DNA of 17,882 nucleotides from assembly GCA_018378255.1 (NCBI GenBank), contig JAGZXV010000118.1:1-17882 (forward strand), given 5' to 3'. Both the position numbers and the translations under genes were made by a program. This document shows positions 1 through 7,224 of this stretch, piece by piece. The notes below the pieces were generated by a model that was not told the DNA's origin, did not search any database, and saw only the letters and a list, made by a program, of their open reading frames with translations. How positions within the stretch are numbered: the stretch's first letter is position 1; every line of letters starts with the position of its first letter. Origin of the DNA: Clostridiaceae bacterium. GTDB taxonomy: Bacteria > Bacillota > Clostridia > Lachnospirales > Lachnospiraceae.

Positions 1-612
1 CGGCATGCCCCCGATCAGCAGGAAGATGATTTCTATGATAGTCATTCCCAGATAGATCAGGTATAAGGTTTTTGCCGTGGAACGGACGGTAGGGGTCAGC
101 TTGCTTACAGAGGGCCCCGGGCTTTCTGCCTTCATCAGGTTCATATGAGAACCGCTGCCGGTAATATGCAGGATAGAAAGAAGGAAGACAAGGACTCCCA
201 TACCTCCGATCCAGTGAGTGAAGCTCCGCCAGAAAAGTATACATCTGGGAAGCGCTTCAACATCCTTTATAATGCTGGCTCCTGTGGTAGTAAAGCCAGA
301 CACTGTCTCGAAAAGGGCATCGATGGGATTTGTGATCGAGCCGCTGAAAAGAAAGGGAAGAGATCCCATAATACTTAATATGATCCAGCTCAAAGCTACC
401 GTGACAAATCCTTCTTTGGTATAAAAAATTTTGTTTTTGGGCTTTTTATGTGAAAGGATAAAGCCCAGCAGGACACAGAGCAGCCCGGTGATCACAAAAG
501 ACCAGCCGCAGAATTCCCGGTAGATGATGGCTGTGATACAGGGAGGCACCATAAAGGCCGCCTCAAAATACAATACATATCCGATTACATATCTCACAAT
601 TGCGTAATTCAT
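1..612 (-). CDS. trkH: TrkH-family potassium uptake channel subunit (partial, C-terminus outside window)
   Basis: Membrane subunit of the Trk/Ktr potassium uptake system, which passes K+ through the membrane under control of the cytosolic TrkA ring. The first 204 residues are visible; the gene runs off the left edge. Residues 10-55 and 70-92 are strongly hydrophobic. A selectivity-filter segment TVSGFTTTGAS lies at about residues 103-113, followed by FTHWIGGMGVLVF at 131-143, the family's typical first pore repeat and following helix. The ATG at 612 has a GGAGG site a few bases upstream. It lies 15 bases after the trkA stop, so the two are one operon with trkA first. Identification rests on these motifs plus the partner gene and is firm. 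Whether the channel is Na+-coupled (Ktr-like) or Trk-like cannot be told from this fragment. Confidence 0.93.
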   Translation of the reverse strand, partial: MNYAIVRYVIGYVLYFEAAFMVPPCITAIIYREFCGWSFVITGLLCVLLGFILSHKKPKNKIFYTKEGFVTVALSWIILSIMGSLPFLFSGSITNPIDALFETVSGFTTTGASIIKDVEALPRCILFWRSFTHWIGGMGVLVFLLSILHITGSGSHMNLMKAESPGPSVSKLTPTVRSTAKTLYLIYLGMTIIEIIFLLIGGMP

Positions 613-627
613 ATCTGCCTCCAGGTC

Positions 628-1986
628 TTATCTTTTCAGTATGTCTCTTAAGTCTTTCAAGCCTTTAACAGTAGTTACCACAATAACGGTATCTCCTACC
701 TGGATGGTATCCTGGCCTCTTGGGATACTGACTTTTCCTCCACGGTTAATACAGGCAATCAGGAGGTTGTTTTTCAGATCCAGGCGGGCCAGTGGAATAT
801 CTGTTACCTCAGAGGATTCTCTTACATAGAATTCCAGTGCCTCTGCCTGGTTGTCCAGAATCTGATACAGGGTTTCTACATTACTTCCCACAGAATTTCC
901 CATTGCACGTACATACTGAAGAATATAATCTGCAGTAATATATTTTGGATAGATTACACTGCCCAGATCCAGTTCATCTACGATTTCGTCAAAAGTAAGA
1001 CGATTGACTTTGGTCACAAGTTTGGCCTTGGAAACCTTTTTTGCGAAAAGAGACAGGAAAATGTTCTCTTCGTCTAAATTTGTAAGGGTGACAAATGATT
1101 CCGCATCTGCAAGTTCTTCTTCAAAGAGAAGCTTTTTGTCAGTCCCGTCTCCGCAGATAATGGTGGCCTCCGGAAGAAGATCGCTTAACTCCTCACATCT
1201 TTCCCTCCTGGATTCGATAATCCGTACCCTTATTCTCATTTCGATAAGAAGAGAGGCCAGATAGTATCCCAGAGTACCTCCTCCTACGATAAGGGCATTT
1301 CTGACCTGGTGTGTATGTACACCGATCTTTTTAAAGAAAAGAGCAGAGTTTTTCGGTGAAGCTACGATAGAAACCAGATCGTTGTCCTGAAGGGTGAAAG
1401 AACCGGAAGGAATATAGACATTTCCCCCTCTTTCCACACCGCAGATCAGGATATCACTGCGGAATTTTTCTACCACTTCCATAACAGACATTCCCTGAAG
1501 ACGGAATTCCGGAAGAATTTTAAACTTCAGCAGCTCTACCCGGCCTTTGGAAAAAGTATCCAGTTTAATGGCAGAAGGAAAACGGAGAAGACGGGAAATT
1601 TCCATTGCGGCTGCAAGCTCCGGATTAATGATCATGGAAATGCCCAGACGTTCTTTCAGAAAATGAACTTCTTTATTATAAATGGGATTGCGCACACGGG
1701 CGATGGTATGACAGTTGCTGACCTTTTTGGCGATAAGACAGCAGAGAAGGTTCAGCTCGTCAGAACCTGTGACGGCAATAAGAATATCTGCATCTTTTAG
1801 TCCGGCTTCGGACAATACCCGGATACTGGATCCGTTTCCTGTGATACCTAATAAATCGAGATCTTCTGAAAGCTGCTGTATCTTGTCGGAGTTTGTATCG
1901 ATCACCACTACCTGGTGTTCTTCATTGCACAACTGTTCTGCCAGCGTCCATCCTACCTTACCGCAGCCAACAATGATAATATTCAT
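628..1986 (-). CDS. trkA: TrkA, NAD-binding regulatory subunit of Trk potassium transporter
   Basis: Cytosolic gating subunit that binds nucleotides and controls TrkH. The 452-residue protein is a tandem duplication typical of full-length TrkA: an N-terminal Rossmann RCK_N domain opening with MNIIIVGCGKVGW (GxGxxG at 7-12), a RCK_C domain to about residue 225, a second Rossmann domain starting ALIVGGGTLGYYLA, and a second RCK_C domain at the end. Ktr-type KtrA proteins carry only one such half, so this is a Trk-type subunit. The start at 1986 was chosen because GGAGG sits five bases before it; a TTG four codons further upstream would place the GGAGG inside the coding sequence. It is the first gene of an operon with trkH, with its own promoter at 2053-2080. 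Confidence 0.95.
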   Translation of the reverse strand: MNIIIVGCGKVGWTLAEQLCNEEHQVVVIDTNSDKIQQLSEDLDLLGITGNGSSIRVLSEAGLKDADILIAVTGSDELNLLCCLIAKKVSNCHTIARVRNPIYNKEVHFLKERLGISMIINPELAAAMEISRLLRFPSAIKLDTFSKGRVELLKFKILPEFRLQGMSVMEVVEKFRSDILICGVERGGNVYIPSGSFTLQDNDLVSIVASPKNSALFFKKIGVHTHQVRNALIVGGGTLGYYLASLLIEMRIRVRIIESRRERCEELSDLLPEATIICGDGTDKKLLFEEELADAESFVTLTNLDEENIFLSLFAKKVSKAKLVTKVNRLTFDEIVDELDLGSVIYPKYITADYILQYVRAMGNSVGSNVETLYQILDNQAEALEFYVRESSEVTDIPLARLDLKNNLLIACINRGGKVSIPRGQDTIQVGDTVIVVTTVKGLKDLRDILKR

Positions 1987-2003
1987 AGTTACCTCCAAAT
2001 AAG

Positions 2004-2029
2004 TTATTTATTATTTTAAAAATAAATAA
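2004..2029. repeat. AT-only inverted repeat in trkA leader
   Basis: TTATTTATT (2004-2012) and AATAAATAA (2021-2029) are perfect 9-base arms around an 8-base spacer. It sits in the trkA 5' untranslated region between the predicted transcription start and the GGAGG site. Being made only of A and T, it would be a weak RNA stem; any regulatory role is a guess. Confidence 0.35.
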
Positions 2030-2052
2030 AAAAAGATTAAAATATCAGACCT

Positions 2053-2080
2053 ATTATAGCACTGCCACAGGTAAATGCAA
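2053..2080 (-). promoter_or_regulatory. Predicted sigma-A promoter of trkA-trkH
   Basis: On the minus strand, TTGCAT (2075-2080), a 16-base spacer and a perfect TATAAT (2053-2058), with TGC just before the -10 giving an extended -10 box. The transcript would start near 2046, leaving a leader of about 60 nt, too short for the c-di-AMP (ydaO) riboswitch that precedes many potassium transporter genes. Confidence 0.65.
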
Positions 2081-2173
2081 CAAGATATCACAAGATTTTA
2101 CCTTTTCCTTACAAACCTGTAATTTGTTGTGCATATATGCCATAAAAATGTCTGATATATGTAAAAAAATAGG

Positions 2174-2206
2174 AAAAAAGCCCAAAGAAGCAAGGGGTTT
2201 TGGGCC
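2174..2206 (-). terminator. Rho-independent terminator of ftsH transcript
   Basis: Read on the minus strand, GCCCAAA and TTTGGGC form a 7-bp stem (2199-2205 with 2180-2186) followed directly by a run of six T. It ends the flavodoxin-ftsH transcript before the trkA promoter. Confidence 0.75.
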
Positions 2207-2259
2207 TTAAAGAGACCGGAAGTGCCGCAGCCTGTGCAGCACTTCCGGTCTCTTTAAGG
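2205..2259. repeat. 21-bp perfect inverted repeat just after ftsH
   Basis: Arms at 2205-2225 and 2239-2259 are exact reverse complements, with a 13-base loop. It begins four bases after the ftsH stop and abuts the U-tract terminator. It has no T-run of its own, so it is more likely a 3'-end stabiliser, or part of a tandem terminator, than a terminator alone. Confidence 0.8.
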
Positions 2260-2263
2260 AAAA

Positions 2264-4102
2264 TCACTGGTTCAGGATCTTCATGAATTCTTCTCCGGTA
2301 ATGGTTTCTTTCTGATATAAGTATTCTGCCAGTTCGTCCAGCTTATTCCGGTTTTCTTCCAGGATTTTGCCTGCTTTCTGGTGCTGACGTTTTACCAGTG
2401 CTATAACCTGTTTGTCAATTTCCGCCTGAGCCTGGGCAGAGCAGGCAAGGGAAGCGTCTCCTCCCAGATACTGATTGGTTACTGTCTCCAGAGCCACCAT
2501 GTCAAAATCCGGACTCATGCCGTAGCAGGTGATCATGGCTCTTGCCAGCTTGGTGGCCTGCTCGATGTCGTTGGAAGCCCCTGTGGAAGCAGAGTGAAAT
2601 ACCAGTTCTTCCGCAGCCCGTCCGCCTGTAAATGTGGCAATTTTATTGAGCGCCTCCGTTTTGCTCATGAGGAACCGTTCTCCTGCCTCCACCTGCATCG
2701 TATACCCCAGCGCACCAGAGGTTCTCGGTATGATGGTGATTTTATGGACCGGAGCCGAATGGGTCTGGCAGGCCGCAACCAGCGCATGCCCAACTTCATG
2801 GTAAGCTACAATCCTCTTTTCATCTTCCGATACCACCGCATCTTTTCTCTGATATCCTGCGATTACCGTTTCCACGCTTTCTTCCAAATCGGACTGGTTT
2901 ACCACTCTTCGTCCCATTCTGACAGCCCTCAAAGCCGCCTCATTGACGATATTGGCCAGTTCCGCTCCGCTGGCTCCCGATGTTGCCCGGGCTACCGCAT
3001 TATAATTTACGTCATCCGACATTTTTACATCTTTGCCGTGAACGCGCAGAATCGCCTCCCGGCCTTTTAGGTCAGGCAGTTCTACCGGAATCCTTCTGTC
3101 AAAACGTCCCGGCCTTAACAGCGCCTTGTCAAGTGATTCCGGCCTGTTGGTAGCGGCTAAGATCACCACTCCCTTACGTCCGTCAAAACCGTCCATTTCA
3201 GTCAGAAGCTGGTTTAATGTCTGTTCTCTCTCGTCATTGCCGCTCATTCCTGCGCCGTCACGCTTTTTACCGATCGTATCAATCTCATCGATAAATACGA
3301 TGCAGGGTGCCTTATCGTTGGCCTGTTTAAACAAATCCCTTACCTTGGCAGCTCCCATACCTACAAACATCTCCACAAATTCCGAACCGGAAATGGAGAA
3401 AAACGGCACCTTTGCCTCTCCGGCCACCGCTTTTGCCAACAGAGTTTTACCGGTACCCGGAGGCCCCACAAGCAATGCGCCTTTTGGCAGAACCGCTCCG
3501 ATATCCGCGTATTTCTGGGGATTATGAAGGAAATCCACAATCTCCTTTAACGCCTCTTTTGCCTCTTCCTCTCCGGCCACATCTGCAAAGGTCTTTCCCG
3601 TTTCCGATTCCGCATAGATTTTTGCATTGGATTTTCCAAATGTCATGGCATTATTTCCGCCCATTCTCTTCTGAAGCATCCGCCCCATCAACTGCCCTAT
3701 GATCACAAACATCAGAATCGGCATAATCCAGGTCATGATAAAACTCAAAAACGGAGACGCCTTCTGGGGGATCTCCTGGTAAAAATCAACTCCTGAATCC
3801 ATCAGACGGTCAACCAGGTCCGAATCCGGCCAGGCGCCGGTTTTATAAGTAATTTCCTTCCCCTTATCATTCTCAGCCCCGAACGTGATCTGGTCATCAC
3901 CGCGCACGACCCAGAGAATCTCCTTGCCGTTGACCATTTTCAAAAATTCATTATACCCTACCTGTACAACGGAACGTTCCGCGGCCCATGGCACCACTAA
4001 AAGATTCAGCAGCAGTGTAACGATCATAACGATTGTATAATAATAGATCCACGGTTTTTTCGGCCTGACAGGCTTTTTATCATCTTGTATTCCCATACTC
4101 AT
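2264..4102 (-). CDS. ftsH: ATP-dependent zinc metalloprotease FtsH
   Basis: Membrane-bound AAA+ protease that unfolds and degrades misfolded membrane proteins and selected cytosolic regulators; works as a hexamer. In the 612-residue protein a first membrane helix lies at about 18-38, a short extracytoplasmic domain follows, and a second helix lies at about 118-138. The AAA+ module has Walker A GPPGTGKT (213-220), Walker B CIVFIDEID (267-275) and the second region of homology ending LLRPGRFDRR. The protease domain has the zinc motif HEVGH (435-439) and the distal Asp in ASNDIEQATKLARAM (about 512). The usual motif is HEAGH; Val keeps HExxH intact. The start at 4102 has AGAAGGGA just upstream; an in-frame ATG at 4096 is possible. 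The start lies inside the end of the flavodoxin gene (23-base overlap), implying translational coupling. Length is normal for clostridial FtsH. Confidence 0.95.
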   Translation of the reverse strand: MSMGIQDDKKPVRPKKPWIYYYTIVMIVTLLLNLLVVPWAAERSVVQVGYNEFLKMVNGKEILWVVRGDDQITFGAENDKGKEITYKTGAWPDSDLVDRLMDSGVDFYQEIPQKASPFLSFIMTWIMPILMFVIIGQLMGRMLQKRMGGNNAMTFGKSNAKIYAESETGKTFADVAGEEEAKEALKEIVDFLHNPQKYADIGAVLPKGALLVGPPGTGKTLLAKAVAGEAKVPFFSISGSEFVEMFVGMGAAKVRDLFKQANDKAPCIVFIDEIDTIGKKRDGAGMSGNDEREQTLNQLLTEMDGFDGRKGVVILAATNRPESLDKALLRPGRFDRRIPVELPDLKGREAILRVHGKDVKMSDDVNYNAVARATSGASGAELANIVNEAALRAVRMGRRVVNQSDLEESVETVIAGYQRKDAVVSEDEKRIVAYHEVGHALVAACQTHSAPVHKITIIPRTSGALGYTMQVEAGERFLMSKTEALNKIATFTGGRAAEELVFHSASTGASNDIEQATKLARAMITCYGMSPDFDMVALETVTNQYLGGDASLACSAQAQAEIDKQVIALVKRQHQKAGKILEENRNKLDELAEYLYQKETITGEEFMKILNQ

Positions 4103-4613
4103 AACTTCCCTTCTTCTGCAATATTTCATTTACAAACAGTTTCGCATTCATCATGTCTTCATGATCCGGATGAAGCATAGCCTCTTCATAATTTTTAATC
4201 ATGGTCCGGATCTGAGGCGTGTCGGAAGCTCTCTGCATCCTCCGGTACTTTTCCAGCACCCGGGGCGGCATCTTGCCTGGACACAGAAAACTCCCCAGAT
4301 AAACGCTGTCATCCGGTATAAAAGCAGCTACCTGATTGGCTGTTCTTTTATAGTATTCCGAATCCTGTCCCATTCCACAAGTGCCAAATAATGCAATTTG
4401 TTTTCCGTGAAGGGTTCCTAAAAACTCCATGATCTCACTGCTGCAGGTACCTCTGTTGTTCCAAAAGCCGACAAAGTACAAATCAGCCTCATCATGATCA
4501 TATTCCTCTATCTTCTGGATGTCCTTCGACTTTCCCGGAAGCGTTTCAAATATCTCCATAGCAATTTTTTCCGTATTGCCCGTCTTGCTGGCATAAACAA
4601 CCAGATATTCCAT
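4080..4613 (-). CDS. Flavodoxin family protein
   Basis: A 177-residue protein opening MEYLVVYASKTGNTEKIA. The SKTGNT segment at 9-14 is the phosphate loop that holds FMN in flavodoxins, and the alternating strand/helix pattern continues with DLYFVGFWNNRGT and KQIALFGTCGMG. The C-terminal third carries CPGKMPPRVLEKYRRM, seen in the flavodoxin-like group near Pfam Flavodoxin_3 and the BilS-type proteins rather than in classical short-chain electron-carrier flavodoxins. The likely role is FMN-dependent electron transfer in the cytosol; the partner is unknown. GGAGG lies seven bases before the ATG. It is the first gene of a transcript with ftsH and its last codons contain the ftsH ribosome binding site. 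No reductase gene is adjacent, so substrate cannot be inferred. Confidence 0.82.
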   Translation of the reverse strand: MEYLVVYASKTGNTEKIAMEIFETLPGKSKDIQKIEEYDHDEADLYFVGFWNNRGTCSSEIMEFLGTLHGKQIALFGTCGMGQDSEYYKRTANQVAAFIPDDSVYLGSFLCPGKMPPRVLEKYRRMQRASDTPQIRTMIKNYEEAMLHPDHEDMMNAKLFVNEILQKKGSYEYGNTR

Positions 4614-4644
4614 GATAATCCCTCCTTTTCAGGATATATAATCA

Positions 4645-4673
4645 AAGATATACCTAATTCCCCCATAGATCAA
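4645..4673 (-). promoter_or_regulatory. Possible promoter of flavodoxin-ftsH
   Basis: Minus-strand TTGATC (4668-4673), 17-base spacer, TATCTT (4645-4650). The -35 is good, the -10 matches only four of six positions. It sits about 30 bases before the flavodoxin start. Confidence 0.4.
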
Positions 4674-4737
4674 GGCTTTACAGGAATTCTTTACCACTCT
4701 TTAGAATCTTTTTAGATTTCTAAAAATAATATTATAA

Positions 4738-5424
4738 TCAACAATTCAACTGTTCAAGTATGCCAACTACAAGTTCAGCCGACCGTTCAGAAGCGATTTC
4801 GCAGTTCCGTTCAAAATTCTCTGCCCCTCTCTGTGCTACTGTGTCCGTAATGGTCCGGACGCTCAGGAACGGAACCTTATTAACATAACACACATGGGCA
4901 GCGCCGGCAGTTTCCATATCAACGGAAAGCGGTGCATACTTTTGATTGATCTCATCTCTTTTTTCATCTTCAATGAACTGTTCACCAGTGGCCATTGTTC
5001 CAAATAAAATAGGATATCCTGTTTTCTGACTATACTTTTTAGCAGCATTTTGCATTTCCCGGTCAGCTTGAAAATAATTATCTTTCAGCCATGGATGGAA
5101 TTCTGTTAAAATATCTTCGGCCACATCATGATAAACCATACGGTCTGATATGATCGTATCAAAAAGCAGGACGCTTTCGTCCATACCTCCTGCCGTTCCC
5201 GCATTGACAATGCTGTCCACATTAAAAATATCGATCAGTAATTGGGCAGCGATAGCGGCGTTCACCTTGCAGACGCCGCTGTATACAGCCACTATATCAA
5301 TTTGATTAATCTTCCCTGAATAAAACTTCAGCATCGCTTTTTCTGCAATTTGAGGGAATTGAATATATCCCAAAAATGGCGCCAGTTCCGTATCACTGGC
5401 GCATAATATCCCGATCTTTTTCAT
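4738..5424 (-). CDS. mtnN: 5'-methylthioadenosine/S-adenosylhomocysteine nucleosidase
   Basis: Cytosolic hydrolase that cleaves adenine from methylthioadenosine and S-adenosylhomocysteine, clearing by-products of SAM use and feeding methionine recycling and, where LuxS is present, AI-2 synthesis. The 228-residue protein has the phosphorylase-superfamily fold: IGILCASDTELAPF carries the catalytic Glu (13), VNAGTAGGM the substrate loop (73-81), SVDMETAGAAHVC the ribose-binding Met-Glu (170-171), and SVRTITDT the catalytic Asp (194). Length equals that of typical MtnN. Two starts are possible, ATG at 5424 or an adjacent TTG at 5427; GGAG lies ten or seven bases upstream respectively. It stands alone, about 130 bases after the GyrI-like gene and 124 before the flavodoxin gene. 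No luxS or other methionine-cycle gene is in view. No convincing terminator or promoter was seen around it. Confidence 0.9.
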   Translation of the reverse strand: MKKIGILCASDTELAPFLGYIQFPQIAEKAMLKFYSGKINQIDIVAVYSGVCKVNAAIAAQLLIDIFNVDSIVNAGTAGGMDESVLLFDTIISDRMVYHDVAEDILTEFHPWLKDNYFQADREMQNAAKKYSQKTGYPILFGTMATGEQFIEDEKRDEINQKYAPLSVDMETAGAAHVCYVNKVPFLSVRTITDTVAQRGAENFERNCEIASERSAELVVGILEQLNC

Positions 5425-5557
5425 CAAATCTGATCTCCTTTTGTTTTATCAACTCATTTTCACAGCACAAAAACGTTTTACCTCCGTCTAAATCACACAG
5501 ACTTTACGGGCGGTCTGAGAATGAAGTGACCGGAAAACCGGAACCGGCAGCATTCAT

Positions 5558-6199
5558 TTATAGTTTTTTTGCAGCAGGATGGCGGATCACCGTTTTTAAT
5601 TTTTCAGGCGCCGTCTTCCTGGGATCATTTAAGTAGATCTCATGATGCCGCCTGCTTTTGGAAAAATCATTTCTGTATCCGTTTTCTTCCAAAAACTTGT
5701 TCATGGCCGAAACTGTCTCCGGTTCATCATCATAGCTTCCCAAATGCATGCATTGGACGCACAGCCCTTCGTCAAACAAAAGCAGTTCCGCACAGCCCGT
5801 ATCAATTTTCTTCTTCCTGGCTGCCTCTTCTTTGGCCCAGTCAAACACTTCCTCCGTTACAAATTCGGGTAGACGGATCATGGCAATCCAGCAAAAGCCT
5901 TCCTTATTGCTGTAATCAATCGTTTCAGCTTCATTCTCCATCCACCAAAGGCCTTCCAGCGGCGGAACAGTATATTCAAAAAAGCCTTCTATGGCATGTC
6001 CGCTTTTTCCGCTCATGCGGATCGTGTAGGAGACCGCATATAAGATTCCTACGGCTTCCTTGTAGCTTCCGCTTTCGTCGTTAGGATTTCCCATGCCTCT
6101 CACTGCCACGAATTTTGCGGGTTCCACTGAAACGATGGAGGGCTGGGTTTTAGGGGAATACAGATGTTTGAACTCTTTTTTGTAATCATATGCGGCCAT
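5558..6199 (-). CDS. Stand-alone GyrI-like small-molecule-binding protein
   Basis: A 213-residue soluble protein. FVAVRGMGNPNDESG near residue 30 starts a GyrI-like/AraC effector-binding fold; paired aromatic and acidic stretches (GLWWMENEAETID at about 83-95, CMHLGSYDDEPETV near 152) match the hydrophobic pocket of this superfamily. There is no DNA-binding domain, so it is not an AraC or MerR regulator. The C-terminal HHEIYLNDPRKTAPEKLKTV is characteristic of the longer stand-alone members found in Firmicutes. Some GyrI-like proteins, including a Listeria member, hydrolyse cyclopropanoid toxins; whether this one does is unknown. AAGGA precedes the ATG at 6199. It may share a transcript with mtnN. 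Upstream lies a palindromic repeat pair. Confidence 0.8.
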   Translation of the reverse strand: MAAYDYKKEFKHLYSPKTQPSIVSVEPAKFVAVRGMGNPNDESGSYKEAVGILYAVSYTIRMSGKSGHAIEGFFEYTVPPLEGLWWMENEAETIDYSNKEGFCWIAMIRLPEFVTEEVFDWAKEEAARKKKIDTGCAELLLFDEGLCVQCMHLGSYDDEPETVSAMNKFLEENGYRNDFSKSRRHHEIYLNDPRKTAPEKLKTVIRHPAAKKL

Positions 6200-6246
6200 A
6201 ATGATCCTTCTTTCCTGATTTATTATTATTATTTTTTTACATTAAG

Positions 6247-6332
6247 CGTGAAGGCATTTTCGAAAATGCCTTCACGTTTTACTTTAAAACCCGAAGGCAT
6301 TTCGCGAAAAGCCTTCACGTTTTACTTTAAAA
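6247..6332. repeat. Tandem pair of 43-bp palindromic repeat units (locus 1)
   Basis: The first unit (6247-6276) is a perfect 30-base palindrome: CGTGAAGGCATTTTC followed directly by its reverse complement. The second (core 6293-6316) is degenerate: GAAGGC and GCCTTC flank TTTCGCGAAA. Both are followed by CACGTTTTACTTTAAAA, so the units repeat with a 43-base period. The same kind of unit recurs at 17594-17678. The surrounding 6200-6477 gap between the ABC transporter operon and the GyrI-like gene holds otherwise only an AT-rich stretch and the terminator below. Confidence 0.9.
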
Positions 6333-6390
6333 AAAGGATAACACATAAACCATGACATCATCCTGTCATCTTCCAATATCCCCTCATCAT

Positions 6391-6467
6391 AAAAAAATCA
6401 GGAACCTCCATAATCCCTCAGCCCACTCCTTCACGGAATTTTGCCGCCTCTCATGCCTGTTCCTGAT
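6391..6467 (-). terminator. Terminator of the amino acid ABC transporter operon
   Basis: On the minus strand, ATCAGGAAC (6459-6467) pairs with GTTCCTGAT (6398-6406), followed by a run of seven T. It starts 11 bases after the ATPase stop codon. The loop is unusually long (about 52 nt). Confidence 0.7.
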
Positions 6468-6477
6468 CCTTATTTCA

Positions 6478-7224
6478 CTATAAAACTTTGCTCAAAAATC
6501 CTTTTAACCGTTCATTCTGCGGATGTTCAAAGAAGTCCTTTGGATTATTCTCTTCCATAAAATATCCCTCATCCATAAACATCACCCTGGTTGCAACCTC
6601 TCTGGCAAATCCCATTTCGTGGGTCACCACAACCATGGTCATCTTCTCTTCCGCCAGATCCCTCATAACGCTCAAAACTTCGCCTACCATCTCCGGATCC
6701 AGCGCTGAAGTCGGTTCATCAAACAGCATCACATCGGGCTTCATGCAGAGGGCGCGGACAATGGCAATCCGCTGTTTCTGACCGCCGGACAACTGGTTCG
6801 GATAGGCCTCAGCCCGGTCCGACAAGCCAACTCTTTCCAAAAGCCGGACCGCCGTTTCCTCCGCCTCCTTCTGAGGCACTCCCTGAAGCTTCATCGGGGC
6901 CAGTGTCAGATTCTTCATAATGGTCATATGCGGAAACAGATTGAACTGCTGGAACACCATTCCCATGCGCTGACGGTGTTTGTCAATGTCCGTCTTGGGG
7001 TCTGTAATATCCACGCCTTCAAAGAAAATGTGGCCGGAGGTCGGTTCTTCCAAACGGTTCAGACAGCGGAGAAATGTGCTCTTACCCGAGCCGGAGGGCC
7101 CCACGACGAACACCACATCGCCCTGATGGATATCCACGGAAATGCCCTTTAGGACATCTATATTTCCAAAGCTTTTCCCCAGCCCTTTTACCTGGATTAA
7201 AGGTTTTTCCATATTAACGCTCAC
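6478..7224 (-). CDS. Polar amino acid ABC transporter ATP-binding protein (GlnQ/ArtP type)
   Basis: Cytosolic ATPase that drives import through the adjacent permease. The 248-residue protein has Walker A GPSGSGKST (42-50), Q-loop VFQQFNLFPHM (90-100), signature LSGGQKQR (145-152), Walker B VMLFDEPTSALDP (165-177) and switch His in VTHEMGFA (202). The FPHMT and EPTSALDPE wording is typical of the polar amino acid uptake (PAAT) subfamily. The start is a GTG at 7224, overlapping the end of the permease gene by 11 bases, with GGAGG ten bases upstream inside the permease sequence; an in-frame ATG at 7212 lacks a good binding site. Last gene of a three-gene operon. Substrate cannot be assigned from sequence reading; glutamine, arginine, cystine and similar amino acids all fit. 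Confidence 0.93.
   Translation of the reverse strand: MSVNMEKPLIQVKGLGKSFGNIDVLKGISVDIHQGDVVFVVGPSGSGKSTFLRCLNRLEEPTSGHIFFEGVDITDPKTDIDKHRQRMGMVFQQFNLFPHMTIMKNLTLAPMKLQGVPQKEAEETAVRLLERVGLSDRAEAYPNQLSGGQKQRIAIVRALCMKPDVMLFDEPTSALDPEMVGEVLSVMRDLAEEKMTMVVVTHEMGFAREVATRVMFMDEGYFMEENNPKDFFEHPQNERLKGFLSKVL

Noticed and set aside
1987..2100. c-di-AMP (ydaO) riboswitch before trkA
   Set aside because: The predicted leader is only about 60 nt and AT-only; the riboswitch is well over 100 nt with conserved GC helices.
2381..3070. 229-codon open frame antisense to ftsH
   Set aside because: Lies wholly within ftsH on the other strand, no ribosome binding site and no recognisable domain.
4080..4613. Bilirubin reductase operon (BilS-type flavodoxin)
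   Set aside because: The flavodoxin resembles that group in part, but no BilR-like reductase or MarR regulator is present; the neighbour is ftsH.
4709..4726. TTTTTAGA/TCTAAAAA palindrome as mtnN terminator
   Set aside because: AT-only stem with a two-base loop and no T-run after it on either strand.
6247..6332. CRISPR array from the repeated palindromes
   Set aside because: Only two units, no unique spacers of CRISPR length, and no cas genes.
6164..6355. 63-codon plus-strand open frame rich in FSKMPSRFTLK-type sequence
   Set aside because: It is the palindromic repeat read as protein; a similar peptide arises from the minus strand at 17354-17671 for the same reason. No binding site.
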